A stretch of 22,194 nt of DNA, from assembly GCA_900550295.1 (NCBI GenBank), contig URRM01000020.1, positions 1-22,194 on the forward strand, given 5' to 3'. The translations under genes were made by a program, and so were the position numbers. Positions 1 to 6,292 of this stretch are shown here, in pieces. The notes beneath the pieces are model-generated. The model was not told the DNA's origin and searched no databases. It worked only from the letters and a program-made list of their open reading frames with translations. Positions within the stretch are counted from its first letter, which is position 1; the number at the start of each line of letters is the position of its first letter. The stretch is from an uncultured bacterium (GTDB lineage: Bacteria; Cyanobacteriota; Vampirovibrionia; Gastranaerophilales; Gastranaerophilaceae).

Positions 1-34
1 TTTCAAAATCGTTTTTGAGCAAATTAAGAGGCAT
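1..34 (-). CDS. Possible 5' end of a gene running off the left edge
   Basis: After the YggT stop, the minus strand has an ATG at 34 opening an uninterrupted frame to the window edge: MPLNLLKNDFE (11 residues). It lies 44 bases downstream of YggT in the same direction, so it could be the next gene of that operon. No convincing Shine-Dalgarno sequence precedes it, which weakens the call. In Gram-positive bacteria yggT-like genes often sit near divIVA, whose products begin with a short hydrophobic stretch and then a charged one. The visible residues are compatible with that, but far too few to name the gene. Confidence 0.25.
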   Translation of the reverse strand, partial: MPLNLLKNDFE

Positions 35-78
35 GCCGAATTTAAAGTTTTAAGGATTTATCGAGTTATATTCAAATT

Positions 79-339
79 TTACATCAAACTACCGATAAAA
101 CCGGTAAGAATAGATTGAAGAATTTGAAGAGCGATAAGAGCAATGATTGGAGAGAAGTCAATTCCGCTGAAAGGTGGAATAATTCTTCTAAACAAATCAA
201 GGTAGACATCAGTTACGACTCTAATAAACTTGATAGGTTGAGCATCCCAATCGATTGTAGGAATCCAAGTCAAGAATATTCTAATGATAATAAGAATATA
301 ATAGAAATAGAATAGATTATTTATCGCTTTTAAAATCAT
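79..339 (-). CDS. YggT family integral membrane protein
   Basis: This 86-residue protein has the usual YggT layout: an N-terminal membrane helix (about residues 8-25, ending RIFLTWIP), a central amphipathic part with the conserved run DLFRRIIPP (about 48-56), then GIDFSPIIAL leading into a second membrane helix (about 62-84). In bacteria and plastids the family is linked to membrane-protein or cell-division functions, but its biochemical role is not settled. The ATG has a GAGGA ribosome site about 7 bases upstream. It follows the methylthioadenosine phosphorylase stop by 18 bases on the same strand, so the two are probably co-transcribed. Length and motifs match the family and nothing looks truncated. 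Confidence 0.88.
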   Translation of the reverse strand: MILKAINNLFYFYYILIIIRIFLTWIPTIDWDAQPIKFIRVVTDVYLDLFRRIIPPFSGIDFSPIIALIALQILQSILTGFIGSLM

Positions 340-357
340 AATTATTCCTCACAAAAC

Positions 358-1161
358 CTACACTTGAGAATCTTTAGAAGTGTTAGCACATTCGCAGTGT
401 TCTCTTTCTGCAGGAATAGATTCAATAACTCTGAATAATAAGTTTTTAACTTTTTCGATATTTTCGTCAAATACTCTGCAAACTTCGTGGTGAGAAACAG
501 GAGGAACATCACCAACTAAACCGCAATCGTGGTCAGTGATTAAGCAGATGTTCAATGGACACATATCCATTTCTCTAACAAGGTAGTTTTCAGGGAAAGC
601 TGTCATACCGATAGTATCCCAACCTTGAGCTGTAAAGAATTTAGATTCAGCTGTAGTAGAGAATCTAGGTCCATTGATAACAACCATAGTACCTGTTTCG
701 TGAACTTTGATACCTAATTGTTTAGCTGTATCAATAGCGATTTTTCTTAATTCTGGGCAGTACATATCTGCTGCAGAAGGGTGGTGAACAACAGGACCTT
801 CAAAGAAAGTAGATTTTCTACCGTCAGTCCAATCAACGAATTGATCGCAGATAACGAAATCACCAGGGTTGATATGTTTTTGTAAGCTACCAGAAGCGCA
901 AGGAGAGATAACTCTTTCGCAGCCAACGTGTTTCATAGCCCAAACGTTTGCTCTGTAGTTGATTAAATGAGGCAAAATAGTGTGGTTTCTGCCGTGTCTA
1001 GGCATGAAAGCAACTTTGTGTTCACCGATTTGACCAATCATTAAGTTGTCGCTAGGCATACCATAAGGTGTTTCAACTTTAACTTCTTCAACGTTGTCTA
1101 AGAATTTGTAGAAACCTGAACCACCGAATACACCGATAGTAGCTAATTTTTTTTGTTCCAT
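358..1161 (-). CDS. mtnP: S-methyl-5'-thioadenosine phosphorylase
   Basis: This cytosolic enzyme splits methylthioadenosine with phosphate into adenine and methylthioribose-1-phosphate (methionine/purine salvage). The 267 residues match the PNP/MTAP family: phosphate-binding GGSG (13-16) and RHGRNH (55-60), INYRANVWA (67-75), the substrate segment INGPRFS (162-168) and GMTAFPE (185-191). In the base pocket, TDHDC keeps two aspartates (D210 and D212). In the family this Asp-x-Asp pair favours 6-aminopurines, so MTAP is preferred to inosine-type phosphorylases. An AGGAAA ribosome site precedes the ATG. No terminator is visible between it and the pilin gene upstream, so it may be read through from that promoter. 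No other methionine-salvage gene lies in the window. Confidence 0.9.
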   Translation of the reverse strand: MEQKKLATIGVFGGSGFYKFLDNVEEVKVETPYGMPSDNLMIGQIGEHKVAFMPRHGRNHTILPHLINYRANVWAMKHVGCERVISPCASGSLQKHINPGDFVICDQFVDWTDGRKSTFFEGPVVHHPSAADMYCPELRKIAIDTAKQLGIKVHETGTMVVINGPRFSTTAESKFFTAQGWDTIGMTAFPENYLVREMDMCPLNICLITDHDCGLVGDVPPVSHHEVCRVFDENIEKVKNLLFRVIESIPAEREHCECANTSKDSQV

Positions 1162-1202
1162 TTTTTAAGTTTCCTTTCTTTTATATACAAAAAATTTATA
1201 AA

Positions 1203-1841
1203 TTATTTTGCGCTAAATCCAAAGTAATTGTTGTCACTTAAGAAATCATTTTGGTTTTTACCGTTGTATTTTCCTGCCATATCAACAATTTGAATAGAGC
1301 CATCACCATAGATGTAAAAATAATATCTGTCAGGATCTGTACAACTGGATGCTTCAGTTTCGTCTGATTTTAGAACCCCAGGGCAATTAGAACCTTTGTC
1401 TAAACCGTTTACATCAATATATATTTGGTGATATTTTTTCTTTTTGCTGTCAGTTTTTGTTGTTGAGATTTGCCAGTAAGATTTGTCTTGCGCAACGAAA
1501 TCTTTGTAGTCTGTATCACTAGAGTATTGAACTGCGCCAAGAGTTCTGTTCATAAATTGGTCAACGAACTTGAAAGAGCTTTGAGAACCATTTTCAAGAA
1601 AATCGTTGTCAAAACCTTGAGGAGACAAATCAGTTTCAGATGTAGGGATGTCAGGATAAACCATTTTGTCATTAAGCATATCGTTGATAGTATTTGTCAT
1701 ATGAGTGTAACATTTATGAAATGCGGGTTTGTTAGTGTTGTTGGTAAGGCCGTTCAAACTACTGATAACCGCACCTGAAACAATGGCAACGATGATAAGA
1801 GCCATAAGTATTTCCGCTAAAGTGAATGCAGTACGTTTCAT
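1203..1841 (-). CDS. Type IV prepilin-like (pseudopilin) protein, 212 aa
   Basis: The N-terminus is a class III prepilin signal: short basic leader MKRTA, cleavage expected between A5 and F6, then FTLAE with the conserved Glu at mature position 5 and a hydrophobic helix to about residue 30. Position -1 is Ala rather than the commoner Gly. The exported part contains KCYTHM and VYP, a DVNG motif (about 143-146) and a C-terminal block PDRYYFYIYGDGSIQI (170-185). The same blocks, in the same order, occur in the neighbouring 343-residue pilin, so the two are paralogues. It is probably a minor pilin or pseudopilin of a type IV pilus or type II secretion-like machine; no assembly gene is in the window. 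An AAGGAG ribosome site and an extended -10 promoter lie just upstream. Confidence 0.85.
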   Translation of the reverse strand: MKRTAFTLAEILMALIIVAIVSGAVISSLNGLTNNTNKPAFHKCYTHMTNTINDMLNDKMVYPDIPTSETDLSPQGFDNDFLENGSQSSFKFVDQFMNRTLGAVQYSSDTDYKDFVAQDKSYWQISTTKTDSKKKKYHQIYIDVNGLDKGSNCPGVLKSDETEASSCTDPDRYYFYIYGDGSIQIVDMAGKYNGKNQNDFLSDNNYFGFSAK

Positions 1842-1862
1842 AAATAAAACTCCTTTGGATTA

Positions 1863-1890
1863 ATTATACCAAAAAAAGAAAACAATACAA
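1863..1890 (-). promoter_or_regulatory. Promoter of the 212-aa pilin gene
   Basis: On the minus strand there is TTGTAT (1890-1885), a 16-base spacer, then TATAAT (1868-1863) preceded by TGG, which makes an extended -10. The predicted start of transcription is about 15 bases before the AAGGAG ribosome site/ATG region of the pilin. The -35 box is weak (3 of 6), offset by the extended -10. It lies downstream of the hairpin array, so this gene and probably MTAP and YggT can be transcribed independently of the larger pilin. Confidence 0.6.
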
Positions 1891-1951
1891 TAATGTTAAG
1901 AATTAAGACTATTAGAGGTTTGGATGCTTTGAAAATTGTAACCCATATATC

Positions 1952-2142
1952 ATCCCGCATCGAGTGCGGGATGACATTTTGATTAAAAAGATCCCGCATC
2001 AAGTGCGGGATGACATTTTGATTAAAAGATCCCGCATCAAGTGCGGGATGACATTTTGATTAAAAGATCCCTCATCAAGTACGGGATGACATTTTGATTA
2101 AAAAATCCCGCACCAAGTGCGGGATGATATTTTGGTTAAAAT
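1952..2142. repeat. Five tandem 38-39 base hairpin units
   Basis: Five head-to-tail units start at 1952, 1991, 2029, 2067 and 2105. Each has an 8-base stem ATCCCGCA / TGCGGGAT around a 5-base loop (TCAAG, or TCGAG in unit 1 and CCAAG in unit 5), followed by GACATTTTGATTAAAA. Unit 4 has two stem mismatches and looks degenerate; the other four stems are perfect. There are no unique spacers, so this is not CRISPR. Read on the minus strand, each hairpin is followed by a T-run (TTTTTT after the unit nearest the pilin stop, CTTTT after others), as in intrinsic terminators. Apart from the short pilin promoter, the 321-base gap 1842-2162 holds nothing else I can identify. Confidence 0.9.
2099..2125 (-). 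terminator. Intrinsic terminator of the 343-aa pilin gene (first unit of the array)
   Basis: The repeat unit nearest the pilin stop forms, on the minus strand, the stem ATCCCGCA / TGCGGGAT with loop CTTGG, followed directly by six T residues. This begins about 40 bases after the stop codon at 2163. It has the best T-run of the array and is the likely main terminator; the other units would act as backups. Confidence 0.65.
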
Positions 2143-2162
2143 TCTACCCTGAGGTCATGAAT

Positions 2163-3194
2163 TTATTTGTAGTTTCTGTTGTTCAAATATCTTACTGCAA
2201 CGGTATCATTACTTGCTATTACAACTTGTCCGTTTGCACGAATTGTAAACGTAAACCTATCTGGAGTTTTTACTTCTGTTGGTTTTGAAGGGTTGTATGA
2301 TTTATTTGGACCTTTTGAACCGTTGATGTCAACAACTACAGTTGAAGTAGAGTTTACATTATTTGCTATAAACCCGTCAGTAACAGTCCAACTCATACCG
2401 TCGTTTGTTCTGAAGTTGCAAGTTGCGCCTGTACATGAAACAGAGCTGCTTGAAACTGATTCATTTGCAATAATTTTGTTTGAGAATAAGTATGCAAATT
2501 TGTTAGTTGCTGTATATTTACCTGTATCTCTGGTCGGAATACTTCTGTCTGTCAACGCTGCAGATGCTTTTGTGATAGTAACGTTAGCAGATGAGTTACC
2601 GGTTTTTCCTGTGCTTGCAGTACCAACATCAGGTAATACAAATCCACCATTGTTGTTGCTGCCACCAACACTTACACCGGTGTTGCCACCAATAGCCTCA
2701 CTATTTGTGCTACTTCCTCCATTATCAGTAGTTGTTGACGGAATTGTAAAGGTATCGATTAATTTTACTGTAGATATAAAAGTATTAGTATCATGTACAC
2801 AATCATTATTTTCATCAGCCATTAAGCATGTTTCAAATGTTTCAAAATGTGCAAGATTGGTCTTGCAGTTTGTTGTTGCTACATGTTCTATCATACCATT
2901 GGCATTCATACGAGTTTGGTCAGTTAAACACATAAGTTGTGCCAATGTTTTTTGCTTGTTCAAAGAAAATACAACATCTTGATTCATTGCTGATTTCAAA
3001 GGAGGGTATGCAACAGGATCGTTTGTCAATTCGGCAACAGCTGACATTGTTGCTTTGTATGCTTTTTGAAGTAACATTTTATCTTTGTTAGGCTTTAGAC
3101 CTGCCAAAGAAACCATTGTAATTGTTGCAATAACACCAACAATTGCAATCATAATTAATGATTCCGTTAATGTAAAAGCTTTCATTTTATTCAT
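2163..3194 (-). CDS. Type IV prepilin-like protein with a Gly/Ser/Asn-rich insert, 343 aa
   Basis: This is a prepilin with leader MNKMKA, cleavage expected between A6 and F7, mature FTLTE with Glu at position 5, and a hydrophobic helix to about residue 30. It shares with the 212-residue neighbour the blocks QKAYKATM / AYP (43-63), DING (289-292) and PDRFTFTIRANGQVVI (311-326). Unlike that neighbour it has a low-complexity stretch rich in G, S, N and T (about 154-204) and several cysteines (C89, C110, C123, C132, C254, C259) that could form exported disulfides. The AAAGGAG ribosome site lies 8 bases from the first ATG, so MNK is preferred to the Met at residue 4. It is likely a surface-exposed minor pilin; its partner proteins are unknown. 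Hairpin repeats lie on both sides of the gene. Confidence 0.84.
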   Translation of the reverse strand: MNKMKAFTLTESLIMIAIVGVIATITMVSLAGLKPNKDKMLLQKAYKATMSAVAELTNDPVAYPPLKSAMNQDVVFSLNKQKTLAQLMCLTDQTRMNANGMIEHVATTNCKTNLAHFETFETCLMADENNDCVHDTNTFISTVKLIDTFTIPSTTTDNGGSSTNSEAIGGNTGVSVGGSNNNGGFVLPDVGTASTGKTGNSSANVTITKASAALTDRSIPTRDTGKYTATNKFAYLFSNKIIANESVSSSSVSCTGATCNFRTNDGMSWTVTDGFIANNVNSTSTVVVDINGSKGPNKSYNPSKPTEVKTPDRFTFTIRANGQVVIASNDTVAVRYLNNRNYK

Positions 3195-3223
3195 ATTATT
3201 TCTCCTTTGATTATCTTTGAGAG

Positions 3224-3248
3224 ATCCCGCATCAAGTGCGGGATGACA
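3224..3248. repeat. Sixth, isolated copy of the hairpin unit
   Basis: The core ATCCCGCATCAAGTGCGGGA followed by TGACA is identical to the consensus of the array at 1952-2142 and has the same orientation. It lies about 30 bases upstream of the pilin start codon, so it would be in the mRNA leader. Here it lacks the T-run on the minus strand, so it is not an obvious terminator. Together with the array it flanks the pilin gene as direct repeats. Confidence 0.85.
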
Positions 3249-3254
3249 CTATGA

Positions 3255-3390
3255 GTCATGCTGAAACATTGCTTTTGTAGATTTTATTTCTAACGTAGTT
3301 ATTCAACATCTTATCAATCTTCCGATTGCGCATTTAGACCGATACCTGAATAAATACGACTTCTCTAATAAATGGAGGCTTCAGGATGAC
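3255..3390. repeat. Degenerate GTCAT-headed repeat fragments
   Basis: Two more pieces of the same style lie upstream of copy six: GTCATGCTGAAAC at 3255-3267 and, on the opposite strand, GTCATCCTGAA (complement of TTCAGGATGAC at 3380-3390), with an inverted partner CCTGAA at 3345-3350. Like the hairpin units, each starts with GTCAT when read in the appropriate direction. They look like worn members of one repetitive family. No open frame or RNA gene was recognised here. The rest of the 406-base gap 3195-3600 holds the divergent promoters listed separately. Confidence 0.4.
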
Positions 3391-3460
3391 AACAATAGCA
3401 TTATTATGTGCTCCCTTTTGTTCCAACTTATTTATAATGTATGATGTACAATATTTCCTT

Positions 3461-3490
3461 ATTATAACACATGTAGGGGGGCACTTGCAA
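3461..3490 (-). promoter_or_regulatory. Leftward promoter toward the 343-aa pilin gene
   Basis: On the minus strand, TTGCAA (3490-3485) is followed by an 18-base spacer and TATAAT (3466-3461), with TGT before it as an extended -10. It is one of the strongest-looking promoters in the window. A transcript from here would have a leader of roughly 260 bases that contains the repeat fragments and hairpin copy six. The -35 hexamer is its own reverse complement and also serves the rightward promoter. Confidence 0.6.
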
Positions 3491-3513
3491 TATTTTTGAG
3501 TTTGTGTTAAGAT
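3485..3513 (+). promoter_or_regulatory. Rightward promoter of the lytic transglycosylase gene
   Basis: TTGCAA (3485-3490), a 17-base spacer and TAAGAT (3508-3513) with TGT directly before it form an extended -10 promoter. The leader to the ATG at 3601 is about 80 bases. The -35 box is shared with the divergent pilin promoter. Confidence 0.5.
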
Positions 3514-3600
3514 ATATTTACACAGGGCATGGGTGTATTTTATACATTTTTTCTTAACTAACCATGACCGTACAATTTACCAACACACTAGGAAATTTTT

Positions 3601-4254
3601 ATGATAAAAAAAACAGTAATACTCACTATGACAATAGTGCTAATGTTCTGTCAAGGTGTCCAAGCTTCAAATGTAAGTGAAAATGAAGTAAAAGCAACAA
3701 TCGTAAAACACTCTATAGATTTAGGTATTGAACCTGCTCTAGCTCTTTCTATCGCTAAGACAGAATCTAAATTCAGACACAATGCAAGAAGCCCTTATGG
3801 TGCTGTAGGCGTTTTCCAATTAATGCCTTCTACAGCTCAAAGATTAGGAGTTAATCCGTATTATCTTAGTGATAATATCAGAGGCGGTTTGATGTATTAC
3901 AAAATGATGTACAAAATGTTCGGTTCAACTGAGCTTGCTCTTGCTGCTTACAATGCAGGTCCTGTTGCAGTTGCCAGAAGAAAAGCAGTTCCTTCTGCAA
4001 GTCGTCAATTTGTAAACTCTATTATGTCTGATTACAACTATTACAAGAAAAATCCTGATCAAGCAATTATTCAGGCTTCAAGAAAGGCTCCTAAAGCTAA
4101 TCGCCAATTACCAAAACCAAATTACACTGTAAAACCTTCAGTGTCTACTTCTCCGGTTTCTGTTAACAACGGTAGACATGCAGGTCTTTCTAAACACACT
4201 ACAAAAATGATTGACGTTTCTGCAACAAAAGCTGTTAAAGACTCTTTAATTTAA
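3601..4254 (+). CDS. Secreted lytic transglycosylase, SLT (GH23) domain
   Basis: This enzyme cleaves the glycan strand of peptidoglycan to 1,6-anhydro products outside the cytoplasm. A signal peptide covers residues 1-22 (VQA before the cut). The SLT domain follows: catalytic Glu at E55 in AKTESKF, the GAVGVFQLMPST block (67-78) and LAAYNAGP (114-121), all hallmarks of the family. The tail from about 150 is basic and rich in Pro, Ser and Thr with no recognised domain; it may contact wall polymers. At 217 residues this is a short member without LysM or other binding modules. The start follows a TAGGAAA ribosome site. It is probably a single-gene unit, since a separate promoter-like region precedes the next gene. 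Confidence 0.9.
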   Translation: MIKKTVILTMTIVLMFCQGVQASNVSENEVKATIVKHSIDLGIEPALALSIAKTESKFRHNARSPYGAVGVFQLMPSTAQRLGVNPYYLSDNIRGGLMYYKMMYKMFGSTELALAAYNAGPVAVARRKAVPSASRQFVNSIMSDYNYYKKNPDQAIIQASRKAPKANRQLPKPNYTVKPSVSTSPVSVNNGRHAGLSKHTTKMIDVSATKAVKDSLI

Positions 4255-4276
4255 CAAAAATTTACGTTACTTTTTA

Positions 4277-4303
4277 TTTAGTTTAAGTTACAATTAACCT
4301 AAA
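4277..4303. promoter_or_regulatory. Imperfect palindrome over the -10 of the NrtR-like gene: candidate operator
   Basis: Arms TTTAGTTTAA (4277-4286) and TTAACCTAAA (4294-4303) match at 9 of 10 positions around the 7-base centre GTTACAA. A -10-like TACAAT (4289-4294) lies inside; its -35 is poor. The first gene downstream (4321) encodes an NrtR-like regulator, so autoregulation through this site is plausible. AT-richness makes chance palindromes likelier, so confidence is moderate. Confidence 0.4.
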
Positions 4304-4320
4304 CCAATCAAGAGGATTAA

Positions 4321-5001
4321 ATGTATAACGAAACTAAAACGCATGAGATTACAGTAGATACAGTTATTTTGACAATTAAAAATAACGCTCTTCAAGCCTT
4401 GTTAATCAGACGTGACAGAGAACCTTTTAAAGATAAATGGGCTATCCCGGGGGGATATGTTCGTATGTCAGAAAACCTTGAACAAGCTGCTGTTCGTGTA
4501 TTAAAAGAAAAAACAGACGTAGATAACGTTTATTTAGAACAGTTATACACATTCGGCGATCCGCTTCGTCACCCTGACTCTCGTGTTATTACTTGCGTTT
4601 ATTTTGCTCTTGTTAGATACGAAGATGTTAAGGTTGTAGCATCTGATGACGTTGCTTGGTATCCGATTGATGATTTACCACCTCTAGCTTTCGACCACAA
4701 AGAAATTATTGACTATACTCGTGCAAGAGTTAGATTATCTCTTAAAACTTGTCCGGTAGCTTACCAATTATTAAAAGAAAAATTCACTCTTACTGAAATG
4801 CAAAGAGTTTATGAATTGATTATGGGCAAAAAGTTAGATAAACGTAACTTTAGAAAAAAAGTTTTAGGTACTGAAGGGCTTATCACACTTGATGAATTTA
4901 CAAAAGCATCTTCAAAAAGACCTGCAAGACTTTACCAATATAAACAATTATATAGTGGCGATTTGAAATCGTTCTTTATCGATAACAAAGAGGATATTTA
5001 A
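4321..5001 (+). CDS. NrtR-like transcriptional regulator: degenerate Nudix domain plus winged helix
   Basis: Residues 8-135 form a Nudix fold with WAIPGGYV (40-47). The Nudix box (45-67) is broken: after G45, E51 and R59, the expected Glu at 60 is Val, the second Glu of the EE pair is Lys (K64) and the Gly at 66 is Asp. Loss of metal ligands argues against hydrolysis and for ligand sensing, as in the NrtR regulator family. Residues about 145-225 (LTEMQRVYELI, KRNFRKKVLG) match the C-terminal winged helix of these proteins. An AGAGGA ribosome site precedes the ATG. It heads a probable operon with secG (2-base gap), a 109-residue unknown and a dehydrogenase. No NAD gene is near, so its effector cannot be inferred. 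Confidence 0.82.
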   Translation: MYNETKTHEITVDTVILTIKNNALQALLIRRDREPFKDKWAIPGGYVRMSENLEQAAVRVLKEKTDVDNVYLEQLYTFGDPLRHPDSRVITCVYFALVRYEDVKVVASDDVAWYPIDDLPPLAFDHKEIIDYTRARVRLSLKTCPVAYQLLKEKFTLTEMQRVYELIMGKKLDKRNFRKKVLGTEGLITLDEFTKASSKRPARLYQYKQLYSGDLKSFFIDNKEDI

Positions 5002-5003
5002 AA

Positions 5004-5231
5004 ATGTTATTAAGCTTAGTTTGGATTATACAAGTACTTTCAGCAGTTTTATTAATCGTTTTGATTCTTTTACACTCACCTAAAGGTGACGGTATTGCTG
5101 CTATTGGTGGTGCTTCTCAAATGTTTTCATCTCAAAAAAGCGCAGAAAAAGGCTTGAACAAATTAACTGCTATCGTTGCAGCTGTATTTGTTGTTTGCAC
5201 TTTCTTATTAGGCTTTGGTATTATCAAGTAA
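5004..5231 (+). CDS. secG: Protein translocase subunit SecG
   Basis: SecG is the small inner-membrane subunit of the SecYEG channel and assists SecA-driven export. The 75 residues show the family layout: membrane helix 5-23, the cytoplasmic loop LLHSPKGDGIAAIGGASQ with its glycine-rich turn (about 22-39), then MFSSQKSAEKGLNKLT and a second membrane helix (about 54-73). The length is typical. The ribosome site (GAGG) lies inside the end of the preceding regulator gene, so the two are translated close together. Placement of secG directly after a regulator gene is not an arrangement I recognise. Confidence 0.92.
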   Translation: MLLSLVWIIQVLSAVLLIVLILLHSPKGDGIAAIGGASQMFSSQKSAEKGLNKLTAIVAAVFVVCTFLLGFGIIK

Positions 5232-5246
5232 CAAGCTGATTTAGCA

Positions 5247-5576
5247 ATGGAAAACGAACAACAACCACGCTGGTATGAAAGCCACCCCGAAATACTTGAG
5301 CTTATGGCTTTTATTCGAACTTTAGAGCGTGAAAAACAAGTTTTTATTTCTCAGCAATTATTGCAAATTCTCATCAACGAATGTGAGATGAATTTGGATC
5401 ATGAATTGACACGTATTTCTAAAAATAAATATACTTATAGACGTTGGTATGACAAAGATTACGGTCTTTCTGCATCTTTTGAATTACTAAAAGATTTGCC
5501 GGATATAAAACGTAATTTTGTAATTCGAAGACTTTTGTCAGAAATTGTTATGGGTTTTGCAAAAAAGGAAATTTAA
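5247..5576 (+). CDS. Uncharacterised 109-aa protein, probably cytosolic and helical
   Basis: I do not recognise a family. The protein has no signal peptide or membrane segment, is charged and probably mostly helical, and contains aromatic motifs near the start (RWYESHPE, residues 8-15) and in the middle (YTYRRWYDKDYG, about 62-73). The final third looks like a helical pair (SFELLKDL, FVIRRLLSEIVMG). It lies between secG (15-base gap) and a dehydrogenase (2-base gap) on the same strand, and the next ribosome site is inside its 3' end, which supports it being a real translated gene. No good Shine-Dalgarno sequence precedes its own ATG, so it may depend on coupling to secG. Confidence 0.7.
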   Translation: MENEQQPRWYESHPEILELMAFIRTLEREKQVFISQQLLQILINECEMNLDHELTRISKNKYTYRRWYDKDYGLSASFELLKDLPDIKRNFVIRRLLSEIVMGFAKKEI

Positions 5577-5578
5577 TT

Positions 5579-6289
5579 ATGAAAAATGTTCTGGTTACAG
5601 GTGCGTCTAAAGGAATCGGCAGATGTATTGCTCAAGAATTATCAAAAATGTATAACGTTTTTGTGACAGCAAGAACTGAAAAATCTCTAAAAGAGCTTAA
5701 TTTAGCGGGTTATTGCATTTGTGATTTAGAAAAATCTACAGATTTGACAAAACTGGCAGAATTTATAAAAGAAAATAAAATTGATATTCTAATCAACAAT
5801 GCCGGCGAGTATATTTACAATCCAATTGAAAATATGGATTATGCGCATATTTCAGAGATTTTTAAAATTAATGCAATAGCTCCGGCATTCTTGGCAAGTG
5901 CAGTTGTGCCAAATATGAAATTACAAAAATGGGGCAGAATCGTTAACATAGGCTCAATTAGCGGAGTTATGGGAGAAGCATTTGCAAGTATGTATTCAGC
6001 AACAAAGTCATCGCTAATCGGTATGACAAAAGCATTAGCGCTTGAATTAGCAGCTGAAAATATTACCGTTAATACAATTAATCCCGGCTGGGTGGATACA
6101 GAGTTAGGCAAAGGTTCAATAGAAGATAGTGATTTTTCTGAGGATGAAATTATTGAATGTATTCCTCAAAAACGTTTTGTTGAGCCAATCGAGATTGCAA
6201 ATATGGTTAAATATTTAATCTCAGACGAGGCAAAAGGTGTTACCGGACAATCAATTAATCTTTGTGCTGGTTTGAGCGTTGGGATTTAG
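5579..6289 (+). CDS. Short-chain dehydrogenase/reductase (FabG-like)
   Basis: This is a classical SDR of 236 residues. It has the cofactor loop TGASKGIG (7-14), structural NNAG (73-76), and catalytic S126, Y139 and K143 in GSISG and YSATK. After the PG pair (169-170) comes the usual loop WVDTELGKG. A basic residue follows the glycine motif (K11, R15), as often seen with NADP(H), although this is only suggestive. The closest general class is 3-oxoacyl-ACP reductase-like, but the substrate cannot be read from sequence and no fatty-acid gene is adjacent. The ATG has an AAGGAA ribosome site inside the preceding gene. It ends the NrtR-like/secG operon and is followed by a strong terminator. Confidence 0.88.
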   Translation: MKNVLVTGASKGIGRCIAQELSKMYNVFVTARTEKSLKELNLAGYCICDLEKSTDLTKLAEFIKENKIDILINNAGEYIYNPIENMDYAHISEIFKINAIAPAFLASAVVPNMKLQKWGRIVNIGSISGVMGEAFASMYSATKSSLIGMTKALALELAAENITVNTINPGWVDTELGKGSIEDSDFSEDEIIECIPQKRFVEPIEIANMVKYLISDEAKGVTGQSINLCAGLSVGI

Positions 6290-6292
6290 TTG

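Noticed and set aside
115..315. Plus-strand frame of 66 codons inside the YggT gene
   Set aside because: It is the shadow of a well-supported membrane protein gene, with a very hydrophilic Asn/Ser/Lys composition and no ribosome site.
1952..2142. CRISPR array
   Set aside because: The repeats are contiguous at 38-39 bases with no unique spacers, and no cas gene is present.
2094..2288. Plus-strand frame of 64 codons starting in the hairpin array
   Set aside because: It begins in repeat DNA and runs antisense into the pilin gene; no supporting start signal.
2179..2982. A 267-codon open frame on the plus strand opposite the large pilin gene
   Set aside because: It is fully antisense to a pilin gene with clear signal motifs and a ribosome site, its translation is biased (V/L/P/S-rich), and no ribosome site precedes it.
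4321..5001. Active Nudix hydrolase
   Set aside because: The Nudix box lacks required Glu residues and the protein ends in a winged-helix domain, so a regulator is the better reading.
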